A stretch of 64,000 nt of DNA from Polytrichum commune (GCA_950295325.1 OX485809.1:21700001-21764000), one strand, 5' to 3'; counted from the first letter of the stretch, positions 48,215 to 61,957 are shown. Notes: generated by a model from the letters alone, not told the origin. Made by a program: numbers and translations.

Positions 48215-50189
48215 ATATGACACATTTGAGTTTTCCAACCAAGCTTTGTATTCAAAGTAATCCTTAAGTCCGATTTCTTGTTCGCTTTCTATAATGGGAC
48301 GGTTCATTAACTGGTTAAGGTTCATATACAATTTAAGTTTGAGGGAATATTCACACCTCACGCCATGGAGTCCAACGTCAAATAGGCCTTGTCCTCGTGA
48401 CCCACTAAACAAGATGGTGTCGTGTGAAAAATGTCATGTTCATGAGGAGAAAGAAAGGAAGAGGAAAATAGACGAGTCCGATATTACAACATGTGTCTCA
48501 TGGTGTTGGTTTATCTTTGAGTTTGTGTGTTTTTGTGTATAATCCGGAAACGGGTATCATGGGAATTGGAGGAACCTTGGATAAGATTGCTTCTTCGAAG
48601 TTGAACACACGCCTTGCAACGGCATGGACAAGCCGACATGCACCCATAGATTCTCACACCATTGGGTTGAAATATATGGTTCACATGTAATCTCTACTAT
48701 GATTGGGTGGAGTGCAAGAGTGCGGTGCATCAAAAATCAATCATTATCTTGATTGTAGGTGACTTAAAAAGTCAAAGTTGCATGTGGGTTTAAGTTAAGG
48801 CCATGGGTTAAAGCCACCTTTTCATCATGTGTGATAATTGTAAATTTTATATCTTGACACCATTATGTAAGGTCTGCCATAATACCCACAAGTCATTTTG
48901 GACGTTTGGTCTTTGTCATTACAATTTATATATAATGAACAACATGGTGGTGGCAGTGGTTGTTGCTCCATTGTTTCCGAAAGGTAAAAGGACACTAGGG
49001 GCCCGAGGCCCATGTTAGAGTGATGTTTTTATCATGCATGGGTGCAAAGGGCCAATATGGCACGTGCCCATAGTAGTTGTCTATAATCTACAAGTGATTG
49101 AGATTTTGAGCCCTCACATTCATGAAAAAAAGGACATGGCGTACATGTAAATATAAATTGGACGACGATATGGTTTCTTTGCATTAAAATTTTAGTTTTT
49201 ATTTTTCTAGATGATTTGAATGTTATCAATTAATGTGCCCTATAGCTCATGTAGGAGGAAGCATTAATGAAGAGCCTCTTTGCCAACACGCTATTGCTCC
49301 ATGTCATGGGTGGGCTTTACCTTTGCAAACAGAAGTAACAACACCAATATTAAAATGTTAGTATGCCCTCATTGAAGAGAGCCTTTGTTGTACTGAACCC
49401 CCCAAAGGACATTGACCCTTTTCAACCACGCTTCTGCCAAACCTTTGGACGCACAATGTTTTAGGCCAAAGCCAATTGCTCTTGACCCTCACTTCATGGG
49501 CACCACAACGGAAATACATTTATTGGTGGCCAAATGCTTATGGTTGTTCCCGACCAAAAACAAGAAGACGCAAATCAAAATTACCCAAAAAGTCATCAAT
49601 TCAAGTTGGACGCCCTTTTGTGTGAGCCTTGTATGAGAATGGGACAACGACAACAATAACAATAATGTGTACGCTCCCACCATCGATATGACACCCTTTT
49701 TGGCACATATGTTGGCTCCTCTTGGTTTTTGAGTTCCGGGGGAGCACAATGCTTAACTTATGGAGCCAATCATTTGGGGCCTAACATGGTTGAAAGCATA
49801 GAAAAACTTTGGCCTCAATTTCAAGTAAGGCATGCCTAATAAATGAGTCGGCCTTTAGGTTTTGGCTAAAGTCCAAGTCCAAAGAAGTTTGGGTCCAACA
49901 ATCCCCCTCTTAGAGCATTGGCGCTTGAAAGTGTACTTGGTTTGGATTTGGGGACACCACAAATTGTTCCGGAGACCGATTTCATGCACTTTTTTGTACT
50001 TGGGAGTCGGTTTCCTTTCTTTCATCGAGTTGCATATGGCATGGTCTCAATGTCTCAACTTGCTAACACCATTTTGGTTGGCTTGGGACCATCCAATCTT
50101 TGCTTTGAAACTACACATGCATTCCTTAGTAAAATATCATGGCCTTGACCTCCTAATTTGAGCCGGCCTAATTTGGTTGCTTATCTTTG
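48215..50189. other. Gene-free stretch
   Basis: Two overlapping plus-strand frames at 49,862-50,161 are the longest here, but neither shows a recognisable domain. Nothing else supportable. Confidence 0.4.
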
Positions 50190-50330
50190 TCGGACACCTA
50201 TATTTGAGTGATGGGCGGTCATGTGCGTGTTTAGAAATGGAAACCATAAATACACGTGTTTAAAAGATATTATTGGACTACGTGTTTAAAAAATAATACT
50301 TGTTATAGATTCAATAACCAACATATGAGC
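50190..50330 (+). repeat. Family A MITE fragment
   Basis: Carries 'ggacacctatatttgagt', 'acacgtgtttaaaaga' and 'ttggactac', the 5' half of family A. The piece 'acgtgtttaaaa' is duplicated at 50,281, a small internal duplication. Confidence 0.6.
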
Positions 50331-52639
50331 TTTTGGGATTGATTTTGATATCATGTACATTTGCAGACGCACATAAATATCAAGCAAACAACAACAACAA
50401 CAAAAAAAAAAACACCAAATAAGACCCATCTATCTTGGTGTGAAGTTCTCAAAAATTAGCCTTGACTCCTCTACCAACTGGAGACTCGTATATCTCAACT
50501 TACATCCCAACTTATATTGGGTTACATTTCATGTTATACACACTATATGTAATATGTTATTTGTTGCATTTTATAAACCTTATTATGTAAAAATTCTCCA
50601 CGACACAACATCGTGCAAGACAATGATAGTTTAACATTATAAGATATGATTCATCACTATCAAACCCTCATGTTAATTTTTGGGTAAAAAAAGAAGGTAG
50701 AGGGTGATTAAAACCAAGCATTGTGGATTTTTAATGGAGTCCACATGCATCAGTGGTATGCATGACAGTCTCAACCAAATGGGTTAGACATGGTAGAAGC
50801 GTTAAATACTAAAGTGCACAATATATGAATATACTACAAAACTTTGAAAGTAACCATCCCTAGCTACTTAAATCCCTTCCTAGTCCCCACTTTCTCCATT
50901 ACAAATGGCTATGAAGAATGTCCCATGTTTTACCCAAACCCTCCTCCACTTTTTGCCCAACACCATTCAAGCACTAAAACCAACACTCCACCCAATACGA
51001 ACACCTACAAAAAAAACTACATAATAAATACATAAATCGTGCATACAATGCAAACAAAAAAATAAAATACAAGTAACCAACTCTAGTTTTCGCCCAAATT
51101 TGACCCCCTCCTCTCTCCACTTTTCTCATGTTTTTCTCGCAAAACAAAAGGACAACTTTTGGTGTGTTGCGGTTACAGGTCTAGGAGACGTGCATAGAGT
51201 GCACTTCTGGAAAGGGAGTGGAGTTATCAACCTCTACCTTAACACTCCTTTTGTAGTGACACCTCAAACCAAAATGTTCATGTTGGCGTGCCACACGTCA
51301 CAATGTAATAATTTTCATATAATATTGAGCAACACTTCAAATTAAACATGGTAATGTACATCATAACATTACTTTTAGATTTATATATTCTTTAAATACT
51401 ATAATCACAACCATAACCTAAGATTTTATTTTATTTTTTGGTATTGTAATAAAAATTATTTAAACTAGTGTGGAATGTCAATATAGTAGTGCGGGGCAAC
51501 CTAATTTCACATGTCAATGTAAAAGCTTGCACAAGCTATTAAATGACTTCAAATAATTGTAGATCTACTATTGTAAAATCCTAAATGAGAATCCACCCGA
51601 GAGGCACATTCCTTGAGATTTGTGTAGATTTGTGTAATGGGGGCATGCTAAATTCTAGGAGTTTATGGGACCCTTGAATCATAAACAATTGCAAATTAAT
51701 TAATCTTTTTAGTACCTTTTAATAACTTCCAAATCTTGGGATTATTGTTTTGTTTTGTTTTGTTTTCCCCTCTTTCAACATGCTACATCGCTTGTAAAAC
51801 TGTTACAAATCAAAATTGATTGCAACCACAAGATTGTACAAGCAATCAACAAACTAAACACAAAACAATGACAAAGTAATGTGAAAATAAACGAACATAA
51901 GTATTCACCCAAACAAGCATAACAACACGTACATAGACATGACAATCCACTGACAAAAGACTTGAGTTTGAAAAGTTAACTTTGTATTCTTGAAATGTTG
52001 AGGAACACTAACCACTCTTATATTAATCAACTCATTCCAAAACAATTGCTTTTGTGCTCCCTTATATAACATTGGATCCAAACTTTGAATGAGATAATCA
52101 ACTTGTTAATTTACTCCCAAGCAGTGATTTTGATCTCAAGTTTTGAAGAGAGAAGCATTGGTGACAACTATTAAAGGACGAAACCACATATAGATGATTA
52201 TATCAAAAAACCATCCAACAATTAATGTTATCATCCAATCTTTATGATATTTTGTGCTATTTCATCCACAATAATCATGGAATAACCACAAAATGTTTAT
52301 TATCTATTTTTAGATTCACAAATCACCGGTGTATAATCGGATTAATAAATCACTGCTCCAAGATGGTCGAGGAGTCATTTAACATAGGGGGCAATGCCAA
52401 TGTCAACTCCATGGGTTTGATGCCTCACCCGAAGGAAAGACCATGACCATGTGTTGTCATGGCAACTACAACTATAATGGAGTTTGGTTTAACACCATGG
52501 GAACTTGGTTCACGGGAGGGGGAGGATCAACATTGTGGTTCAAAAGATTAGAATAAAAAATCAAGGGTGACAAAATATCAACACATATGCGAGGAAAGAA
52601 TGCAAAACAATAGAATGGAGCGTAAGGCATGCAAATGTT
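50331..52639. other. Gene-free AT-rich stretch
   Basis: Contains poly-A tracts and (TTTTG)n at about 51,748-51,766. No gene, RNA or repeat partner recognised. Confidence 0.4.
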
Positions 52640-53400
52640 GAATGGTCACTTGTCTTAATTGAACACGCATGGTATAGATTGGTGCATAGTTTAGGTGAGG
52701 AGCAAAGAACAAACATCATGAAGAACACACTTTAGAAGAGATTGAACTATATTCTAAAACTCTATTAACTAGTTCACACTCTATAGGGAACACATTTGGG
52801 ACAACATGTCTATGTCTTTAGTTCAAAAATTAACAAACATGCACTTCAAATAGCCACAGTTTTTTTTTTTTTTAAATCCATTTTTTTAATTCAATTTATG
52901 CTTATGCTTCATTGTGAATTTGCTAATGCAACACATATTTTGATATGTAATTCTAACATGTAGAAGTTGGAGAACACGAAAAAATGAGCCGAATTACACC
53001 CACATACCTTAAGGTAGATCGGTCATAAGTGGCTCATTTTCTAAATCAAACCTCTACATTTGATTGGTATGTGGTTTGGTGAGGATCAAAGCGAAAAAAA
53101 ACATCACAAAGACACGTGTTTAAAAAAGACTGGACTAGTCTTCAAATATTTCATAACTACTCCACACTCAACAATGAACACAACTGGGAGGACCTATGTA
53201 CAGAGTTAAGAACTCAACAAACACGCACTTCCGGTAACCATAACTAAACAAGGAGAGATCTGATTCCCAATCAGGTTTCGACATATGTTTCATCGCAGAC
53301 TTGCTGACGCAACACGAGTTTTGTTGTGTAAACATGATCAATAGAAATTGGAAAACATGGACACATAACCCAATAACACCCACACACCTTAGTAGGCTTG
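52640..53400 (+). repeat. Two A'-subfamily repeats in tandem
   Basis: Two units (about 52,640-53,015 and 53,016-53,400) share 'aacaaacatgcacttc' / 'aacaaacacgcacttcc', 'tgcttcattgtgaatttgctaa' / 'gtttcatcgcagacttgctga' and 'acacccacataccttaaggt' / 'acacccacacaccttagtag'. The first carries a T run at 52,861-52,873. The second ends at a G15 run (53,403-53,417). They resemble the fragment at 4,961 and, at the 5' half, family A. Confidence 0.65.
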
Positions 53401-53737
53401 TTGGGGGGGGGGGGGGGTGAGTCGCCCTCTACCACATCCTTTGGGGAGAGACAAAGCTCGCCCTTTCTCTTCCCCTCCTTAATGAGCGCGGTGCCATGTG
53501 AAAGAGTCGGACGAGTCGCCCTTTTGGGCGGAATCATGAGCCTTGTAAGAAAGGGAAAAAGGGAAGGGGGGGGGGGGGGGTCGGACCGGGTCCAATCCAC
53601 TTGAGGATTTGAATGAGAACTCGGCCTACAAATGGACTTTTTCTTGCGATCCGGCCAACAGGCAAGTCATGTGTTGGTAGTGGGACAGTTGTTGTGGTAC
53701 TGCTATCTGAACACCCCCTCCCCCTTTATGGCGAAGG

Positions 53738-54095
53738 GGAGGCCACACATGTTTGAGAATGTTTGTTTTGAATTGAAGTTTGGTAAGCCAAGGTAAACAA
53801 ATTTCAGCCTTGACATGTGCTTAGCTTTGAGGAGTTTGGTGTCAAGGTTGGTCCTTGTTCTTTTGGGTTTAAAATCGTCCGTTTTCAACTCTAATAGGAA
53901 GCATAGGTTTGAAGCCTTGCAGAACCGCCGTTCTGGGTTGGAAGTGAAAATGGACATTTTTGCCGAGTAAAAGAGGGACCAAATCTTGACACTGAGCTCC
54001 TCAAAACTAAGCACATGTCAAGATTGGAATTCTTTTACCTTGGCTTGTCAAACTCCATTTCAAATCCCGCGTTTTCAAGTATGTGTATGGCCTCC
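53738..54095. mobile_element. Foldback element with arms of about 110 bp
   Basis: The left arm 53,738-53,846 and right arm 53,985-54,095 are reverse complements at roughly 80-85%. GGAGGCCACACATG pairs with the end at CATACACATGG-type sequence. 'aagccaaggtaa', 'cttgacatgtgcttag' and 'ttgaggag' each have their mirror. The spacer is 138 bases. A transcript would fold into a long hairpin. The open frame across it (53,703-54,014) is not conserved with anything I know. Confidence 0.85.
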
Positions 54096-54243
54096 ACGTG
54101 AGATGACAACCTCCCTCCACCTTCCCTTCAGGTTAAAGTCTTGTAAAACATAACTTACCATTGGGGAGGGTGATTTTTTTTATTAATTTTTTTATTAATT
54201 TTTTTTGGGGAGGGGGGGGAGGAGGGAGCTTTCTCGTAAAGAT

Positions 54244-54792
54244 ACTACATTGTTTTGGTATTTAGTGTCACGTACACTATTTGCGAGGGGCCTAAACTAG
54301 ATGCCTAGAGGTTGCAAAGTGCCACGTCCAGTAAATGGTATCATATTGACACTATTCGTTGCCATAAGTAACTTTTCTTTAGTGACAATTTTCATTATGT
54401 TATGACATTTAGCAAAGCAGATTGGGATATTTGAGATGATAGTTTTGCATCTTAGTATGCAAGGGAAGATACCATTGATCATACGAATGGCAAATGTCGT
54501 ATATTTACATCTCAATATGCAAGATGAAAATATTCTCGAGTGCATTGATGGCAAGCGTCGTTTGTTTACACTTTTAATCAAATTGTTGACCATTGTGTAA
54601 CATAGACATATACCTCATAACACTATTGAACATACTCATGCCAAGATATTAGTAAACACACTTGAACACCAAGTGACATGAGGTGACACTAATGATGGAG
54701 TTGTTGAACATTAGTGTAAACTAGCATATGCCTTAAAATAGGGTAAATGTCGTCATTACACATGTGACACTAAATGTCATAAACGGTGTAGT
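54244..54792. mobile_element. Family G-like MITE, copy 2
   Basis: Starts ACTACATTGTTTTGGTATTT then AGTGTCACGTACAC, and ends GTGACACTAAATGTCATAAA then CGGTGTAGT, an imperfect inverted repeat of the same design as 45,547-45,904. Inside, 'atgcaag' units near 54,450-54,530 form a short internal direct repeat. Non-coding. Confidence 0.7.
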
Positions 54793-56238
54793 TTGACCTA
54801 TGCCGTCCTTGTTGTTTGCGCACTATCGCTATTCAAAATAGTGGGCAACCATGAAGAACAATTGAGCAACAACCTCTAGCATGACCACCACCACATGTTG
54901 CTTGTAGTATAATACACAACCCACGTACAATACATGGGTGGTTTTTTTTGTAGGGGTTTATGAAGTAACATGCATATTCATAGGATATTTTACATAGTTT
55001 GTGAATACAATTATAATATACATATTGTTTTCAAATGCCTCTCCTTTGTACAAGTAGAGAGTTTGACTTACTTGCCTCTTTGGGAAAATGTAACTAATTT
55101 TTTACAAGAAATAAAATTTAAAAACAACTTGCATTCTTCCTCATTTCATATGTTCCATATTTGAAATACATTGCACGAATCCCAAACCGCTCATTATGGT
55201 CAAATCAACTTATTTTCATTATTTTCCGGCTTTCTATCATATACCATACAAGTATAGGCTACCCGAATACTATTCTAATAAACATAGTGTGGAATGTTGA
55301 CACATTAGCATGGGACAACCTGATTGCACATATCAATGTAGATAGAAAGACATGAGTGATGTCAATGGTAGACATACTTCACCCTTGGGCATAGACTTAG
55401 AGTGATATGTAAATGTGAGCTTAATAATATCCACATTTATTGGTAAACTCAATTTCTGGCTCTGTAAAGATGAACAGAGCATTCTCTAATGGCAATTTCT
55501 CAAAGCTTCTATTCTCGTGGTCCAAATATCTACCCATTGATTTTAAAGACACGTTGATGACGTGGCAAACACATGTTTGAGCTAGAAGCAATGCATAGAA
55601 ACTATGGCTTCCATGTCATCTTAAGATATTAACCTAGTGGCCAATACAAAGATATTAAAGCTAGATATTTGCCACACTAAACTAGGCTAAATTCCCCTAT
55701 TCCCAACAACTGACCCGTTCTCAACAATTGACTTGTTCTCAATACCGCTCTCAATACCTAAACCATGGCAAAGCCATTCTCTCAAACCTTAAAACACCTA
55801 CAAGTTTTTTCTTGAGTTTTCAGTTGTCCAAAATCATAAGAATCACATTAATCGAGTTATATGGCTATCAAGATTGAAACGTTGTCATAGTACTACAGAA
55901 ACTATAGTTTTCTATAACAATTTCAACGTTAATGAGAACTAAATTTTAAGACATGATGTTGTTGTTGCATCCTACTATTGGTGCATAACATCTTCATTTG
56001 CTCTATTTCATGTCATAGATCATGTTACTTTGATACTAAAATGATAGTACCTTGCGAATTGTAGTATGAATTGTATGAATATTGTGATCGTGAAGCTGTA
56101 GAAGTTTGATAAGATACAAATCGACTATTGCAAATTGAAACTTTTATGTTGCGCCTTCCAACTAAGTCAGCCATGGATGCGTAGAGGGTTTCACTATGAA
56201 TATCATACTCAACATCTTCATTTGATCAACCCATGCCA
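54793..56238. other. Gene-free stretch
   Basis: No supportable gene or RNA. Near 55,680-55,760 there is a run of short direct repeats around 'caacaattgac' and 'ctcaatac'. Confidence 0.4.
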
Positions 56239-56536
56239 TGAAGTCCTAAGTGCCAAGTCCCAAGTCCCAAGTATGACATGGATGGCTACATGGCAACGAT
56301 TTTTAAAGATGAGGCTTGGGACTCGAGTTGAGAGTTGGGTTGAGCAAAAAGCTAGACCCAACTTTCAACACAAGTCCTACAATTTTGTTTGCGTAAAATA
56401 ATAAAGATTAAAATTTTAATAATATTCAACCATGTTTTAATGGTTTCTTGAGGCTCAAAAGCTGGGATTTGCTATGTGAGTGGGACTTGAGACTTGTGAA
56501 ATTGGGACTTGGGATTCCATGTGAAGTGGCCCTAAG
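56239..56536. repeat. Inverted-repeat element with AAGTCCCAAGTCCC ends
   Basis: Near the left end CAAGTCCCAAGTCCCAAGT (56,257-56,275) is mirrored at the right by ATTGGGACTTGGGATTCC, followed by GTGAAGTGGCCCTAAGCC. The last motif is the family H terminus, so this may be a related, partly eroded element. Confidence 0.55.
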
Positions 56537-59500
56537 CCTCATATAGTACGTAGTATGTTTGCAACCACATACAAAAGTGTATATGTATTTCTAAAATGTA
56601 TACTAACTTGGTTGTGTGTGAGTGCACGTGTATGAAATAAAGAAGACTTATTTATAGTTGAATGATTTCTCGTTAAAATTTACTTGACCCTCAAATCAAC
56701 ATTGAAGAAACCAAATCAATCTTGTAGAATCAAGTCGAGACAAATCAACCACAAAAAAACTTAGAAAGGGCTCCCTTATACGAACCCCAAGTTGGACCTT
56801 TGAACCATATAACTGATATTCAAGAAAAATTGAGACTATGTCCAAGTCCATATTTATACCATGTTTGAATTCTACTATGGCATCCTCTTATAAGATTGTA
56901 TGATAGGATCCTCCAATAAAATATGCATAGTTGACTATATTATTATTATTATTATTATTATTCAACATTTATATAACTTTAACGTCAAAAGCTAGGTTTT
57001 TAGTTTTCTATCATATTTTAGTAGCATAACATTCTAGGAAACACGAAGAATTCACACATCTCCCATGAAACTTAGGTATGCCAGAAGTGCATCAATGGAA
57101 CCGCCCATAGAATTGAAGCAATCAAAGAAATCCAAAAATCCAAAAATATGTTTAGTTTTACTTAAATATGAGTTATCAGTACAAACGAGGCACACAAATT
57201 CATAGGTAGAAATAAATATCGATGCTTATTAGAACATGGTGTATTCCAACATTAATGTGTACATAATGAGATTCGAAACTACATAAGTTGGCTAGTCTCC
57301 CAATGATCATAGATAGAGAGAGAGACGACGACGCTGCCAACCGTTGATGTTGGCATGAATGAGGGATGCTTCACCTTGATCAGATCATAGTTGCAAGCTC
57401 ATGTGTGAACCCGGATGGGTTAAGTGGGCATCCCAATGATCATATACCCTAATTGCCGTATGACTACCTAGACTCCTTATTTCCGGGAAGGGGACTTTGG
57501 TGACCTCGGAGTACACCGCAAGCCTTCCCACAAGTTTGCATTTCCCGATGGAATGAGCTTGGATTTCTCATAGCTGAACATATTTTAGAGATTTCTCCCG
57601 AAAGCCCAAAGAGCTCAATCCCCAAAACAAGATTTTTCAATATTCCTATGATAAACTTATTTGGTTTCTTGGCTTTCACTTATTGTGCATCACCGACCCC
57701 AAAAATAGTGGTGAGGATTGTTGACAACAAAACTTTTAGCGAAACAAGCAAACCGTGGTATTAAATCCTTCCATACACTCCTCCCGGATAAGTATGCGGC
57801 TTTGATTAAGGGTGAAATGTGTGTCTCCCGCACCACAAACTATGTGTTATTTATTCCTAGATTAGGAGCGTTGCCATCTCACATTCTTATGTTGAACTTG
57901 GACTTATTAGTTCAAATACCGTATCTTGGAAACGTCTCCATTTCGACACATTTGGAATTGCGGGGCCTGCAAGTTACAATCATGTCGATCTATCAATGAC
58001 CAAGCCTCCATGGACAACTTGCAACCTTGTGCTCATCTTGGAGCCTCAAGCATTCTCTCCGTGATGTGTGTTTCTCTTCTTATCGGTGGGAACCAATTTT
58101 GGCAAGAATGTTCTATCAAAGATCTCCTTTAATCTTAGCCAAATTTTCTTTACAGTTCAAGATTACGTTGCTCAAAACTTGAGTCTAAACAAAGTCTTAA
58201 ACAAAATTAATTGCATCCAAAACAAACCTAAGTTTTTTTAAATATTTGATTAAGAGTTAGTAGAAATTGTCCATATTTTAATATACAATAATGATAATGG
58301 TTATTTTATTACATCTTCGCCAGCTTGTATGATTGAATTGACATACATTGTCCCTTATTGGTTGGCTATTGTTAAGCAACTATAGTACTTTATTGTGGAC
58401 GCTCACTTGGACAATCTTTTGATCATGTCATTTACTAAACAACATAATTCAATTCAACAAGGGTTTTGTTTGCTTTCTATAATGGGGGTGAGATCACCAA
58501 GGCTTGTATTCAATTTGAGATAGATAGAATATTTGCATACTAAGCCAAGGATTCCAACATCAATCGGCTTCGTACCTGGGACCCATGGAACAAGAATGAG
58601 GTGTTGAAGAATGTAACGAATGTGTTCATTATGAATGGTATTGAACACGGGTGGATAACTTATATGTAACCAAAATGGACACTATGCACCACAAGCATAA
58701 ACTTGGCACCTTCAATGTAAGACAATGGATACAATACCCTCTCTTTGTACATAAGTTAGTGTAAGCTTTTAGGTAAGCCTACGTTAACACTCATTTGGGT
58801 GAATGTTGCACTTGTTGCTTTGCGGGCACTCGATTCTCTCTTGGTTATGCTCGAATACTACTCGAAGCTATCATCAAATTCTCTTGATTTTAATTTGATA
58901 TTGGAAAGTGGATGAGGTGCATATGTAAATATGATTAGATAAAAGTCGGGTTGTTGATGAGTGCTACAATGCAAAATGCATGCATGCATGCATGCATTCA
59001 TGTCATTCAAGAGTTTGTTGGTCAACCTCTATAGTGGATTGACTCTTTATTGTTTTGTAAGGCTTGGTTTAAGTAAATGATATTGGTGCTCCAAAATGAA
59101 GTTCAAAGTTCATAGAAGCTCCAAAGGCTTGAGCAAGGATACAAGTTTCATTGTGCGTAGATAATACATCTATGCAAAAGAGTAGGTTGTTTTCTCAATC
59201 TCAGATTGAATAGAAATTTGAATTTAGAAGCATAAACACACAAGACACCCTATGTTAACTAGGGATCTCGGTCACTTGATTTAGTTGACATGCAAGCAGT
59301 GGGCTCAACCCGACTAACCCGCAATAAGACTTGATAATGATAATGGCAACAAAACAATTGACCCATTGAGCGTCCCAACATCATGGGGGGGGGGGGGGGG
59401 GGAGCAAGTTCTATGAGATTTCATAGGGATTATGTGACAAAGACCATGGACTTTGTTTTTGGCTCGCTACTCAGTTAGGATCCAAATTTGAGACCCTTGT

Positions 59501-59926
59501 GAAACCAAGCAACCATAGTACATGTGTATTATTGACACATGAGACATGAAAAGTCCTAACAGAAAAGTCTCTTAAAGAGGGTTTGTACTCACGATTTCAC
59601 CCTTCTTGAGAGACTTTACGCACAATTCTAGGGGGCATTCACGATTGGGGTACCAAAAATGAGTGTCTAATAGTTAAAGGACTAAAGTAGATAACTTTAC
59701 ATAGTTGGTGTGCTTAGATTTGTATTGTGGAGCATATTTTGGATCATACCTACATTTTATATTCCATAATGAGTACACCGACAAAATTAATTTACAAGGA
59801 ATAGGGATATCTAAGATATCATTATGATTCCTTAACGAACATCTATGGTTGTTGTTAGAATTGCTGACCTTAGGATTAAGGAATGAAAAGGACAACAAAA
59901 ATGTGTCACATAAAGCTAACATGAAT
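56537..59926. other. Gene-free stretch with microsatellites
   Basis: (ATT)n at 56,941-56,962, (ATGC)n at 58,975-58,997 and a G18 run at 59,385-59,402. Plus-strand frames at 57,718-58,132 and the minus-strand frame at 57,464-57,679 have some coding-like composition but no recognisable domain. Confidence 0.4.
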
Positions 59927-60325
59927 AAGGTAGATGTCTCAAATGATTGCTTTTCTCCACTAGCCCACTTCTCCTAGGATATGAAATACACAACTAGTAC
60001 GAGATTGTTACCACATCCAAATTGAGGCCGTAACCGCTCTCGTTATAATTTTCAAAGTTCACATGAATATCTTGTTTATTATAAAGACAATATTATTGTG
60101 CTCATTAAATGGTCATATAGGTCCCTCCTCACCCCTCCCCTTTCTCAATGATGTTAACTACTAAGTCTAGAATAATTAAGACAATTTGAGTATATAGTTT
60201 GAGTATGCAATTAACATGTAAGTTTTTTTGGTATTGCTCTTGGAAGCCATAACAAACCGAACCATGTACTACTCAAATATAGGTGTCTGATTACGATAAG
60301 TATATGAATTAGGCACATCTACCTT
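59927..60325 (-). mobile_element. Family A MITE, complete
   Basis: Starts AAGGTAGATGTCTC (after AT/TA) and ends TAGGCACATCTACCTT (before ATG). Taking the ends as AGGTAG...CTACCT, the flanks are TA on both sides. Length is about 397 bases. It is the best reverse-strand copy and defines the family together with 25,400-25,762. Confidence 0.85.
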
Positions 60326-61913
60326 ATGCTTAATGTTGAGGATGCTTAATCCAATCCTTTGGGGTGATTTGACCTACATTTGGAGTCCACTTGGATTAGT
60401 GACATGCATGATTGGCTTCAACATGGTAGAAACATCCCATGAATATGCTAGAAGTTTTTGAAGTCACTCATCCTAGCTACTCAAATCCCTCCCTCCACCC
60501 AAAAATTTGAGCCATTGTAAGTTTTCTACACGACTCGAAATAAAACATATGAGTAATACACCCTTAAATATGTCCCGATGCTCACTAAAAACCAACCCCT
60601 CACTGTCCTAGGATTGTCCCTGCGTATTGTCCAAAGTCGCCCCACCATGCACCATAAACATAAAGACGGTTCCAGGTGTCCTCCCATGAGTTGCATATAA
60701 TTTAAGGTAAGGGATATTATTCCCCTCCCCCCCCCCTAAAATAAATAAATAAATAAAAGGAAAGGAAAAAAACATTGTGTACAAGCTTGGCACATGTCTT
60801 TTGAAGATTGGAAGGTCTCAAATGTCCATTACATAGGTTTAAGGATAGGGCTATAAAGAGACCTATCACATAATGCATTAGATAGTTATGCATCAAAAGA
60901 TACCATTCAATGTCAATGTCAATGTCATGAGAGACACCCTCCACCCGGTGATTGTACTTATGCATCCTCGAGAATAAGGATACACAATCCAAATATGGTA
61001 CTCAATATATTATGATATCATACACCCCCATTTCATCCATCTCACATTTTTTATTTATTCGACTAGTTGCCCCCATTGAAAAAACTTAAACTTTCATACG
61101 CTTGGATCTTCTCAATCATTAATTAAAGAGAAAAGAAGGCATTGTTATCATCATCTAGTTACTTTTGTCTTCACATCTTCATATATGGGGTTGGCTTTGA
61201 CATACAAGTGGTTGATAAAAATGAAATGTTGATGGCAGTGGGCTCAAATTCCCTAGGCATTTGGCATCATGGTTGGTGAACCGTGACAAGTTCAACACTC
61301 GGCATGCCAAATCATAGTTTTTATTTGTGCCACGTCAACTTCACTATGGATCTCGATCAAATAGTTTTGCAACACGTGACAATATGGTTTGCTTAAAAAA
61401 ACAACTTAAGTACTGTTGAGCTTGCAGTATGTACTAGGGTATAAAAATGAACTGGTTATCCCAATTAGTGCGTGGCACTATTCGAGTTACGTAATGCAAT
61501 AATGTCTTCCTCACAAGTTCAATTTTTACTAATGAAACTTCAATAAGTTGTGCAGACAACATAGAACATAAGTGACCTTTTCTCGGTAAAACAATGCGTT
61601 CTCATTAAATAGTTTTAGCGCTCCCTAACTAATTAACTCCGAATAGTAACACACACTAATTGGGATAATTAGTGTTGTTTCAAGCGGCAATAAAGGCTGG
61701 TCAACTGCAGGGTTTGACCAGGTGGGTGGGTGGGTGGGTGGGTGTGCCAACTCTGACATTATGGTATGTATGGCCGGGTACTAGACTTGTTTTGATGGGA
61801 TGATGACATGCCTGCCGTGACAGTGCAGGGACACAGAGCGTGTCATGGTTGTCCCAAACCGCAGTTGAGCTGTCTTTATTGACGGCTCTGTTGAAATGAA
61901 CTACCAAGCTATA
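60326..61913. other. Gene-free stretch
   Basis: A C10 run (60,727-60,736) and (AATA)n at about 60,740-60,757. 'acactaattgggataattagtgt' at 61,652-61,674 is a small palindrome. (GGTG)n lies at 61,721-61,744. No gene seen. Confidence 0.4.
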
Positions 61914-61957
61914 GCGAGAGGGAATTATTGCAAACGAATGTACCTCTTCCTCCTCCT
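61914..61957. repeat. Lone end of a family B MITE
   Basis: GAGAGGGAATTATTG followed by ACGAATGTACCTCT matches the left arm of 1,531-1,774. No right arm is found nearby. The following composite element begins where it stops, which suggests truncation by, or insertion of, that element. Confidence 0.6.

Noticed and set aside
49862-50161. A 99-residue plus-strand open frame
   Set aside because: A second frame is open over the same bases, there are no domains or neighbours in support, and no homologous copy is seen in the window.
57464-58132. Open frames on both strands near 57.5-58.1 kb as a gene
   Set aside because: They are short and unconnected by plausible splice sites, with no motif that I recognise. 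Too weak to list as a gene.
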